Assembly: GCA_023548195.1 (NCBI GenBank)
Contig: JAJHZJ010000121.1
Coordinates: 2,356,220-2,420,219 of the forward strand
Length of the DNA stretch: 64,000 nt
Origin: Bettongia penicillata ogilbyi
Lineage: Eukaryota; Chordata; Mammalia; Diprotodontia; Potoroidae
Direction: 5' to 3'
The position numbers and the translations under genes are program-made. Below the pieces are notes generated by a model, which was not told where the DNA came from, did no database searches, and was given only the letters and a program-made list of their open reading frames with translations. Positions 54,681-64,000 of this stretch are shown here, piece after piece; positions within the stretch are counted from its first letter, which is position 1, and each line of letters starts with the position of its first letter.

Positions 54681-55184
54681 TAAAAGTATCTTTATGGGTC
54701 CTTTGGGTGAAAAAGTACATCCCCAAAGCAGAATAATAACTAGCAAATCTGGCAAATTGGGCAAGCATTGCAAAATGTTCCAATGGCAAACAGTAAGAAA
54801 ACTGCCCTCAAATGAACTTTTAAAGACAAATTCTATTCAGTTCTCCAGAGATCTCAGACACTGAGATAACAAAGCTCCCTGAATGAAAATAGGGAAGCTT
54901 TGCCAAGGAAAGGCATACCTTAGGTATGGCTATGAGAGTAAGAGGTGAAAGCTTGCCATCTGGTAGCTTCCTATAGGAGAAGCTAAGCTCAATTGTTTGC
55001 AAAAGGTGTTTATACAGTACTGTCGGTGCTCCCTAAATTTCAGCATCCTGGGACCCAGTGCCAGTCACCCTGTCTGGCCAAACGTGACCAAATGAGCATA
55101 AGGTTCTCCAACACAGGCTATATTTTGACTCAATGGAACCTATTTAATTCATTTCTATAAGGCTTCTATGTATGATTATGACAA

Positions 55185-55800
55185 GATACCATAAACCTGG
55201 AAGAATTTAAAAATTTTTTTTTTTGGTGGGGAGAGATGTCACTTTGGAGATGTTTCTCATCCTTCATTGCAAAGAGGACTAGTGACATCACACTGCTGGG
55301 GTTATGTCTTGACTTTCCAATGACTTGGAACGAGGCAGAGTTATGTAAAGGTGTCAGCCTTACTCTCTCTTCAAGACAAATGTCAAGATGACTAGCCATG
55401 GGCTAGGATACAGTAGATGACCTTTGGCATCTTCAACATCTGACAAAGCTCTCAGTACTCTGCAGCATTTGCTTTAGCTGCTTCATTGCCCTTGGAACAA
55501 ATTGTTCTTTTCCATCCATTCCTCCAGGGGAAATCTTCACATGCTTGAGTTTTCATCCTCCTAACTCACCAATCGAGTTTAAGTTCCGTCAATTACTCTC
55601 AACCTGGTTGAGCCAGTCTGCCAAGATGGTTTTACTAGGGTGTGGTCGCTGTGCATGCTACAACTTCTCGGAACCACAGGTGAGAATAGGGTAACAGATG
55701 CATACCAAAGGTGGATAAGCAACCCTGAAAAGGGCTCATCAAGCCCTCATACCAGAGGCACTACTCCCTGAAAAGAGTACTCCAGAGGGGATCACCAAAT
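55185..55800 (-). mobile_element. RTE-type LINE/SINE 3' region (antisense), about 600 bp
   Basis: 'tgtttctcatccttcattgc', 'gcagagttatgtaaaggtgt' and 'cagccttactctctcttcaa' are the complement of the SINE tail at 21340-21518. It goes on well past that tail: 'ggaacaaattgttcttttcc', 'gggaaatcttcacatgcttg', 'aacctggttgagccagtctg', 'tccctgaaaagagtactcca'. I read this as a longer 3' portion of the RTE-type family that supplies the tail. Confidence 0.6.
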
Positions 55801-55954
55801 AATCAATAATAAAAATGGTGCCGAAAGTCCTATAATTTTCCATTACTGTAATTATTAAAAAATCATCCTTTCTTTCACTATTTCTAAGTGACTAAGATAA
55901 CTAAGTGATCTAAGTAACTAGATAGCACAGTATATCATTTCAGATTTTAAACAA

Positions 55955-56125
55955 TCTTTTTGGTATTTTATTTTTTCTCAATTACATGTAAAAACAATTT
56001 TAACATTTTTTTTTCAAATTACCTCCTTCCATCCCCTCTCCATTTCATTGAAAAGGCAAGCAGTTTGATATAGGTTATACATATGTAGCCATGAAGCATC
56101 ACTTTCATAGCTAGCAAGTGTTTGT
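55955..56125 (-). mobile_element. L1 3' end (antisense)
   Basis: 'tcaattacatgtaaaaacaa', 'ccttccatcccctctccatt' and 'ttgatataggttatacatat' are the complement of the marsupial L1 3' UTR. It lies tail-outward next to the sense L1 that starts at about 56215. Confidence 0.72.
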
Positions 56126-56214
56126 TTTGCTAAAATATTTTTTAGAATGAAAAGTATCATTGCAAAATGGAGACTTCATCCTATGACTTAAAAGGAACCA
56201 TTGTTGCCAGCCTG

Positions 56215-58295
56215 TTGAAGCATCCCCGTACTAGAAACTGAAGGAATAAGAATAGGCAATGAGGAAACAAAAGTATCACCCTTTGCAGGCCATATGATGG
56301 TATACTTAGAGAATCCTAGAGAATTAACTGAAAAACAACTGAAAACTTGAAGCAATTAGCAATTTTAGAAAAGTTGCAAGATATGAAATAAGCCATCATA
56401 AGTCATCATTTCCATAATTACCAACAAAATCTAGCAAGAAGAGACAGAGAAATTTCATTTAAAATCATGGTAGACATTATAAAATGCTTGGGAATCTACC
56501 TGCCAAGGCAAACCCAGGGACTATATCAACACAATTACAAAATGCTTTTCACACACATAAAGACAGATCTGAACAACTGGAGAATATTAATTGCTTAGGT
56601 ATAGGCCAAGTCAGTATAATAAAAATGACAATTCTACCTAAATTAATTTATTTATTCACTGTCATACCAATCAAACTACCAAAGAATTATTTTATTGAGT
56701 TAGAAAAAATAATAAAACTTATCTGGAAGGAAAAAAAGTCAACAAGATGAAAGGAATCAATGAAAAAATGTGAAGGAAGGCAGCCTGCCTAGCAGTAGCA
56801 GATTTCAAACTATATTATAGAGTGGTAATCATCAAAATAATCTGGTACTTGCTGAGAAAGAGAGTGGGAGAGCAATGGAATAGATTAGGTACATATTATA
56901 CTAATCAATGGCCATAGTAATCTAATATTTAATAAACCAAAGACCCATGCTTTTGGGGCAAGATCTTCCTATTTGACAAAAATTGCTGAGAAAACAAGAA
57001 AGCACTGTGACAGAAACCAAGTACAGACCATCATCTCACACCATATACCAAGATAAAGTCAACATGGGTACATGATTTAGATATAAAGTATGATACCATA
57101 ATCAAATTAGGGGAATATAGGATAGTTTGCCTGCCAGCTTTGTGGATAAAGAATTTATGACCAAACAAGAGACAGAAAGCATCATGGGATGTAAAATGGA
57201 TAATTTAGATTGCATCAAATTAAAAAAATTTTCACAAAGCCAAAACTAGAGAGAAAATAGAAAATGGGGGGAGAATTTTTACAGCAAGTTTTTCTGATAA
57301 AGTGCTCATTTCTCAAATATATAGGGAACTTATTAAAATTTATAAAAATAAGATCCATTCTCCACTTGAGAAAGAGTCAAAGGATATAAACAGGAAGGTT
57401 TCAGAAAAAGAAACCAAAGCTATCTATAGTCATATAAAAAAATGCTCTAAATCACTATTGATTAGAGAAATGCACACTAAAACATTTCGGGGGGATCACC
57501 TCACATCTATAAGATTGGTCAACATTACAGAAAAGGAAAATAACAAATGCTGAAGGGGACGTGGAAAATTCGGGATATTAATGCACTGTTGGTGGAGTTG
57601 TGAACTGGTCCAACCATTCTGGAGAACAATTTGGAACAATGCCCCAAAGATTATATAACTTTATATAACCTATAACTCAGCAATACCAGCTACCATTTGA
57701 CCTGTGTCACAAAGTGGTCAAAGATAAAGGAAAAGGATTTCTATGTACAAAAATATTTATGGTAGCTCTTTTTGTGGTAGCAAAAATTTAAACATTTAGA
57801 AGATGTCTATCAACTGGGCAACAAGTTGTGGTATATAATTATGATGGAATATTCTTGTACTATAAAAATGATGAGCAGGATACTTTCAGTAAAGCATGGG
57901 AATACTTTTATGAACAGATACAAAGTGAAATGAGCAGAACTAGGAGAATATTGTACACGATAGCAGCAATATTGTAGTGATATCAGCCGTGAAGGACTTA
58001 GCTTCTCTGTTCAATACAATGATCCAAGACAATTCCAGAGGACTCATGATCCAAAATGCCATCCACCTCCAGAGAGAGAACTGATGAACTCTGACTGCAA
58101 ATTGAAGTATAATGGTTTTACTTAATTTTTCTTTCTTTTTTTGTAATGTAGCTAATATGGAAAATGTTTTGCATGATTTCACATGTAATAAGTGATACTG
58201 CTTGCCTTCTCAGTGGGTGGGAGAGGGGCAGGAGGGAGGGAGAGAATTTGGAACTCAAAAAAAAATTTTAATGTTAAAAATGAGTAATAATTTTT
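56215..58295 (+). mobile_element. L1, 5'-truncated: ORF2 C-terminal half plus complete 3' UTR
   Basis: This is the longest L1 in the window, about 2.1 kb. It enters ORF2 near the RT active site ('ttgcaggccatatgatggta' at the FADD position reads decayed). Bases 56484-56750 read 'LGIGQVSIIKMTILPKLIYL' and 57302-57553 read 'SQIYRELIKIYKNKIHSPLE', 'ETKAIYSHIKK'. The 3' UTR ('gatccaagacaattccagag', 'gcttgccttctcagtgggtg', 'aatttggaactcaaaaaaaa') ends in an A-run. Stops and frameshifts show it is dead. Confidence 0.93.
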
Positions 58296-58469
58296 TACAA
58301 AAAGAATTCCAGTAGTCGGGGGTTGCCATTATTGAAATTAGCCTTTACCTGAGTAGTATGGTATCATACTTTTCTTCAAGAAAGTCAGTGTCTTTTTAGG
58401 AATGAATATTTATTTCTGGAAATGGAATTTTTGGAGCCATTTTTAAAAAGGGTCTAAGAGATAAAGGTC

Positions 58470-58500
58470 ATATATACATATATATATATATATATATGAA
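58470..58500. repeat. (TA)n microsatellite
   Basis: A short TA array follows TACATA. Confidence 0.9.
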
Positions 58501-59124
58501 AGTATTCATTGTAGTAACAACTCTGTTATGTAAGAAGGATAGCATTTGGTTTGGGTATATACTTGAAAAATATGACCAAAATTATTTTATGCCATGGAAT
58601 ACTCAATTATTCAGCCAATGAGTAGATCTTTGAGTCTATATATACCTTGGAATTACTGTCTCTCCTCCCAGTACTCCTTTTCACACGTGGAGGTAATCTG
58701 TTTATATCCAGCTTCCCAAGAGAGTTGTGATCTTTCCTGGGACTGTTTTAATTGTATATCAACCAGTCATGCTCCTAACCACTAGAGCTCCCAGACATCT
58801 TGCAATGTACCCTGATGGTGCCCCATGATAAAGTAACATCTGGACCCTCAAAACTCAGACCATCAGAGATTGTGAGGAGTGGCACCCATTCTAGTAATGC
58901 TTTATAGCCAATGCAGCTATCTTAGGTCAATACCACCTAGACTCAGCACAGGGCTCTTACTATTGCTCAGGGTACCTCTTCAACCTTGCTTTGGGAGTAA
59001 TATTCACAAAAATCCTACTATTGTTGCTGAAAGGGCATGATAATTTACTGTCTTATATCTCAGTTCAAAGTCCCTGTGACTACCTAAACCAAAATTCCCT
59101 AGAGGTGTTGCATATTAGAATATA
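58501..59124. other. Upstream sequence, nothing certain
   Basis: Bases 58590-58640 may be L1-derived ('ccatggaatactcaattatt'). Bases 58640-59100 carry no repeat signature that I know. Confidence 0.4.
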
Positions 59125-59215
59125 CATTCTTGGATAGCAGGAATTGATTCACTTTTGTTTTTGAATCTCCAGAGAATTGCACACTCTCTGGCACATGGTA
59201 AACACTTAATAAGTA
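59125..59215 (+). mobile_element. LINE-2 3' tail
   Basis: 'cacactctctggcacatggt' and 'aaacacttaataagtattg' form the L2 terminus. Bases 59216-59747 are unassigned. Confidence 0.8.
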
Positions 59216-59747
59216 TTGTTTTATTGTGTTTTTTTTTTCCTTTTGGGGTAATCTTATGAGAAGCCAAGGATGCAAAACTGTTCCTCTCCTGCCTACCCAC
59301 ACCTCATACCAAATTAGGATCAAGGTTCATCTAGCCCAAACTAGAAATCTCAAGGATGGTGCTAATGGCTCCAGACCAGGCAGGACCAGCGAAGATAATC
59401 ACCCTAGAGGTGATTATTGGACCAATCAATTTCCAGTCTAGAGGATGATGACAGAGTGAAATATGTACTGATTCTGTACCACTCAGAGATGCTTAGAATA
59501 AGGGGATTCATTGTCAACCTTTTCAAATTGCTGTGGATGAAGGGGGCATCAGAACTGATCCTGTCCAACCTGGACTTCTAGCACCATCTCCTCATTTCTC
59601 ACCTGGCTTCATTACTTTGGGATTTCTCTGGTTTCTCCGACCTGTCCCAGGAACCTCATCATTCTGCAATCATCTTCAAACAGCCTTGCTACTCATATCT
59701 CTTCACTATCCTCTGCCTCTCTGATTGAAAGGAGAACAAATATGGTT

Positions 59748-60398
59748 ATACTGTTCAATCACCATTCATTGTTGCCCTGCTATTTTCTGGGTAATTGTCC
59801 CCAGTACCCTACTGCTATAAGATATAATATAAAAAGTAAAAGACATGATCCCTTCCCTTGAAGAACCTACTATCCCCTAAAAAAAATCTTTTATTTTATC
59901 TACTCATGTTATTGTGCTAAATTTCTCCTCCCTTACATAGCCAAACTCTTAAAAAAAAAAAACTTCCTTCTACACTCCTTGCTTCCAGATCCTCACCTCC
60001 TACTTACTTCTTGGCTCATTATTGGAAAAACTTCATCATCCTGAAAGATCCCACCAGCCTTGGTACTCCACTTTATCACTACCCTCTGTCCTGATTGGAG
60101 GGTAGAGTCATGCATTCTACAATCTCCCTTTAAGTAGGTGGCTCAGCAGAGACATCTCATTTCCCACCCAGATATTACTTTGAGACTCCTCTGAGTTCTC
60201 CATCATGCCCCCACTTCAGATGCTATCTTGTAACCCCCCCTTTTCAGCTTCATTTTGTATGTTGTCTTTCCCCAACAGCTGAAAAAACTCTGTAGGAGAA
60301 GAGACTGGCTTTTTTTTTTTCATATTTATGTCCCTAGTGCTTAGTACAGTACCTGGCACACAGTAGGTACTTAATAAGTGCTTATTGACTATTGACCA
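59748..60398 (+). repeat. Composite repeat C, copy 2 (with L2-like tail)
   Basis: It aligns in order with 13213-13815: 'tgttcaatcaccattcattg', 'cccttgaagaacctactatc', 'agccaaactcttaaaaaaaa', 'agccttggtactccacttta' and an L2-type tail 'cctggcacacagtaggtact'. Confidence 0.7.
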
Positions 60399-60654
60399 TA
60401 CCAAGTTGAGAGTATATTCTCAGGATATCTATGTCTCTTTGTGTGAACCTATTCTCCTAGTTTGGAGAGTATCCAAAGTCTGTAGAAATCAATTATCCCC
60501 ATTATTAAAATTATGGCCACACTTTCAGCTGATGTAAACTCCAAGATTATATTGTCTCCTCAAAAAAGATAATAGCAGTTCTGAGTTTGGGTCAGTGCGG
60601 CAACAAGAGTTTAGGAGAGGGTAAGAATGGCTCCTAGGAAAACACAGAAATAGT

Positions 60655-60780
60655 GAGAAAAGAAGGAAGGAAGGAAAGAAGGAAGGAAGGAAGGAAGGAA
60701 GGAAGGAAGGAAGGAAGGAAGGAAGGAAGGAAGGAAGGAAGGAAGGAAGGAAGGAAGGAAGGAAGGAAGGAAGGAAGGGG
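60655..60780. repeat. (GGAA)n microsatellite
   Basis: About 29 GGAA units with one AAGAA slip make a second, purer array of the motif seen at 230-685. Bases 60781-61479 hold no clear element. Confidence 0.97.
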
Positions 60781-61479
60781 TGCAAAAATGAAATGGGAAA
60801 ATGAGGACATTTTGCTCTCTGAGAAAGGCAAAGGGGGAGTCTTGCACAGACCAGTCTGTTTGATGACTAGAGCTGTATTTGTCAGATTGCCCAGAAAGTG
60901 TCCACTTGCAACCAAATATTTATATGGAAACGGTTGTACAGAGAAATTCCAGTTATTACAGTAAGTCCAGTGGGTGTTACCCTAAATCTGTGCTAAAGAA
61001 GATTTAGCCAAACATTTATACATTGCATATACTTTGTTTTCTTAAACACATTTATAACAAAAAGTTTTTCATTTAATATCATAGTTTGTCCAAGAGTAAA
61101 CCTGATGGCTGATTTCATATCCATTTCATATAACCTTTAATAAAATTTGAAATCCACAAGCTTCTCCTTCATTATACTACATCCTCAGGCTATAAAAGAA
61201 AAATAACAGTTAACAAGAGTTCCTTACCTTCAAACCCAGCTTCCTGTCCTAACCTGTTTCTTCTCTCCACACAGGAAGGGGCAGAGGGAAACTATTAAAC
61301 ATTACCTGCTGGGTTTTTTTTTCTCTTGTGGCCTTACATCTTAGATCGAGACACTTTAGTGACTGAATTTTCTATCTATTTTTTTTTATTTTCTATTTAA
61401 TTTTCTCCAAAAACCTGGAGGTCGGAGGAGTACACCATCATGCAATTTCTGAATAAGGTTGTTTTGAGACAGTAGCAGA

Positions 61480-61860
61480 ATGAACACTGGAAAGAACTTT
61501 CAGGTCAGGAGAACCCAAGCTTGATTCTTGCTCAGGCATTTATTAGCTGTGTTACTCCCACAGGCAGGTCACTTAACTCCTCTGAACCTCAGTTTCCCCA
61601 CCTATAAAAAAAGGATAACAACACATGCTTTCACAATGTTTTAAAGACCAATTGATATCATGTATGTAAAAGCTTATTGCATATGTTGAAGTGATATATA
61701 AAGTGCCAGTTATTGCAAGGAGTGTGGAAAGAGTGTTTAATTTGGAGTGAGAAGATGGGGTCAACTCTGAGCTGTGCCATTTACTTCCTGAAAATTATAA
61801 TCTCTCTAGGCCTCCTCTCTTGTCTCATCTATAAAATGAGGGGACTACACTAAATCAGTG
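61480..61860 (+). mobile_element. Two THER1/MIR-type SINEs
   Basis: Bases 61480-61720 ('gaacctcagtttccccacct', 'atataaagtgccagttattg') and 61725-61860 ('gtggaaagagtgtttaattt', 'gtctcatctataaaatgagg') are separate copies. Confidence 0.8.
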
Positions 61861-62290
61861 ATGTCAAACTCAAATAGAAAAAGTCCTATATAAAGATCCC
61901 TGGGGACCACATTGACGTTTTGTTGTTTGGGGTTTTCTTGGCAAAGATCCTGGAGTGGTTTGCCATTTCTTTCTCCAGTTCATTTTACAGATGAGGAAAT
62001 TGAGCAAACATGGTTAAGTGACTTGCCCAGGGTCACACAGCTAAGGAGCGTCTGAGACCAGATTTGAGCTCAAGAAGAGAAGTCTTCCTGACTCGAGACC
62101 TGGCACTCTATCTGCTGCACTGCCTAGCTACCCCTTATTGACTTAGAAAACCATATATTGATATTATCCATCTTCTAGTAAAATTTTTCTTTATTTTGTT
62201 AAATATTTCCCAATTACATTTTCATCTTATTCTGGTGCATTTGGGAGTGTTGCTGTTGCAATGGGTCCAGCAGGTACTGTGTTTGACACC
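61861..62290 (-). repeat. Family A repeat, copy 4, split by MAR1
   Basis: 'gatgtcaaactcaaatagaa' and 'agatccctggggaccaca' (to about 61917) and 'gacttagaaaaccatatatt', 'tatttcccaattacattttc', 'actgtgtttgacaccgt' (62138-62290) are the complement of copies 1-3. They join once the SINE is removed. Confidence 0.75.
61917..62136 (-). mobile_element. MAR1-type SINE inside a family A repeat
   Basis: 'tggggttttcttggcaaaga', 'catttctttctccagttcat', 'gtgacttgcccagggtcaca' and 'gctgcactgcctagctaccc' read as MAR1 backwards. Short duplicates 'attgac' (61911-61916, 62137-62142) mark the site. Confidence 0.9.
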
Positions 62291-62989
62291 GTGGAATTAA
62301 GTGACTGCTTAGTTTCTTTCTTGTTCCAAGATGTAGGTACCTATAATTCATTTGTATTGGTTTTCAAAAGATTAATTTAGAAGATATAATAAGGGGAACT
62401 ATATCAGACTAATTCTTGATTCAGATCTTTGCTTCTTTTATCTTGTTCTTACTGCTTCCTGTAGCCAGTATTCAAAATAATTTTTACAGGTTTAGTATGT
62501 TCTATATTTTTCCAGTTAGCATCAAAATTCTATCGGTAAGCATTTTGGAGGCATAGGAAATGTTTGGGTTTTTTTTTAACCATAATTAGGAACGGCGCTA
62601 AGAACATATTTTTGTGAAATAATCATTTTTTTCTCTGCTTTTGCTAACTTGTGTGGAATTCTTGGAGGGAATCTTCATGTTTGATTTGCAGATGATGAAA
62701 GCCTTTATGCTCTGGCTAAAAACCAGAGACAACAACATGTCCTCAGTAAAAGCCTGGGCAGAGATATTGGTAGCAGATGCCTCATTTTTATGGCTGGGTC
62801 AGAGTTTTACTTTCAGGTTAGTACTTACCAACAAATATGTGAATACTATTTTAAAGAACAAAAAAAAGCAAAATACAGAAAAGATTTTTTCCCATCAAGA
62901 GTTGACTTTTTTCCTTTAGTTGTCTCATAAACTGAGTCACCCAAGTGACTTTGCCACTTTTGTTGGTTTGACCTTGGCAAGGCTGCAGC
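62291..62989. other. Upstream sequence, nothing recognised
   Basis: The plus frame 62641-62919 (about 90 codons) shows no motif and no family resemblance. I treat it as chance. Confidence 0.45.
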
Positions 62990-63180
62990 CTCTCTTCTGT
63001 CCTTTCCATTACCATACTGTGGCAAACACACTAGTTCTGGCCTTCATTACCTCTCTCATGGATTGCTGGGTTAGCCTCCTAACTTGTGTTCTTGCCTCTA
63101 GTTATCTTTCCCATTTCCAATGCAGACTTCAAGTCTGTACCCAAGCTATTCTCCTAATGCCCCTTCTGGTCTTATAGGCC
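62990..63180 (+). mobile_element. LINE-2 ORF2 C-terminal fragment
   Basis: 'catggattgctgggttagcc', 'tcctaacttgtgttcttgcc' and 'aagctattctcctaa' match the L2 stretch coding 'LDYCNSLLTGLP...'. Confidence 0.65.
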
Positions 63181-63234
63181 ATTTACTTAGAAACTCGGGA
63201 GTTCTTCAGGAATTTAAATTCTTGATTCTGATAC

Positions 63235-63500
63235 TCAAGAGAAAATCTGGCCCAACTACTTGGCATAGTCATCAAATTGAAGTCAGGGGACTGACTGGTT
63301 AGAATCTCAGCTCTAAGTATTTACTCTCTCCGTGACTTTGGACAAGTAATCCTCTCTGAGCCTCAACTTTTTTTTCGAGCTCTCAATTCTACAATCCTAT
63401 GGTATTATCTGCTGATGGCCCTCCCTTCCTTCAAGATTTAATTCAGATGCCACTTCCATGAAGTCTTCCCTGATTCCTCCAGATGTGAGTAATTTTAGAA
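63235..63500 (+). mobile_element. THER1-type SINE followed by an L2 scrap
   Basis: Bases 63235-63400 carry 'ttggacaagtaatcctctct' and 'gctctcaattctacaatcct'. Bases 63415-63480 carry 'ttcatgaagtcttccctgat'-like L2 3' UTR sequence. Confidence 0.6.
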
Positions 63501-63509
63501 AGGAAAGGG

Positions 63510-63700
63510 CAGCCACTGCATTCTGGGTCATGGCCAGATGTCTTGACACTGGACTCAGATGACTCTGGAGTAGAGAGGTAGATGACTTTGAACAGCTTTG
63601 CCTCACTCAAATCTGATTCACACAGAGGCCAAGATAGAACCCATGTTATGTAATTGATCTCTTTGAGAACAAAGGACAAGCAGTATCCTGGAGGGAAATC
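63510..63700 (+). mobile_element. RTE-type SINE tail
   Basis: 'ctcagatgactctggagtag' and 'ctttgcctcactcaaatctg' align with the tail at 21340-21518 and 29600-29795. The tRNA head is missing. Bases 63701-64000 are A+T-rich with TATG runs at 63850-63885 and no other signal. Confidence 0.75.
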
Positions 63701-64000
63701 CTTCCTTTCTTTTACCAAACAGAAAACTATGAAAGTGTAAGTTTATATGTCACAATCTCTTTTATGTTGTTTTACTTAACTTTATGTTAACTTACTTTAC
63801 TTTGTGGAGGATTCATTTTAGGGGTATGCTGGGGATTTGTATGATGTGTCAACATAAAATGTGTATATATGTATGTGTATATATATCATTTATTTAAGGT
63901 ATTTACACTCTAGTTGTTATAGAGACAGTGAATATACTCAGGAAATACAAAATAATCAAATGTGAAACAATGGGATCCATAGACTACAAGTAAAGCAAGT

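Noticed and set aside
62641..62919. 92-codon plus-strand frame as a possible gene
   Set aside because: No homologue, signal or splice structure; its length is within chance expectation for A+T-rich DNA of this size.

Overview
The window is nuclear DNA from a marsupial (metatherian mammal). It is A+T-rich and intron-like, and almost every stretch carries layered retroposons. Marsupial tRNA-headed CORE-SINEs (MAR1-type) and THER1/MIR SINEs occur throughout. So do LINE-2 ends, L1 fragments and the RTE-type 3' tail used by one marsupial SINE class. I cannot name the species. No prokaryotic gene, operon, CRISPR array or infectious virus is present.

The one protein-coding element I can defend is the first coding exon of DOCK9 (zizimin-1, a CDC42 exchange factor). 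It lies on the minus strand at 41973-42101, inside a strong CpG island (about 41680-42570). It encodes 43 residues in phase 0 and ends at a consensus splice donor. Transcription runs leftward, so 1-41972 would be DOCK9 intron 1 and 42600-64000 the sequence upstream of the gene. A second, smaller CpG-rich block at about 46540-47150 has promoter-like motifs and an 84-codon open frame. It may be an upstream promoter or a divergent non-coding transcript.

Intron side (1-41972): a 5'-cut 7SL RNA pseudogene runs off the left edge and is followed by a long GGAA/GGGA tract. At 5972-7118 a hAT-Charlie DNA transposon with terminal inverted repeats, target-site duplication (TSD) and a decayed BED finger sits inside an L2 copy. 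At 12199-12424 a short polyadenylated retrocopy of an unidentified transcript has a perfect 14-bp TSD. Also present are a Tigger 5' end (27.5 kb), L1 ORF2 fragments (16.6 and 33.2 kb), L2 reverse-transcriptase remnants, two recurrent unclassified repeat families, and a TA-rich block with an internal duplication (38.5-39.0 kb).

Upstream side (42600-64000): L1 copies at 45.7, 48.0, 52.1, 53.0 (minus) and 56.2-58.3 kb. An L1 insert with inverted halves and a 15-bp TSD lies inside an L2 copy (50.5-51.5 kb). There is an RTE-type 3' region (minus) at 55.2-55.8 kb, plus (GA)n and (GGAA)n arrays.

The clearest biology here is one gene start plus a readable record of nested insertions. I found no undescribed multi-gene system. 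The least explained items are the second CpG block, the unidentified retrocopy and the paired composite repeats.
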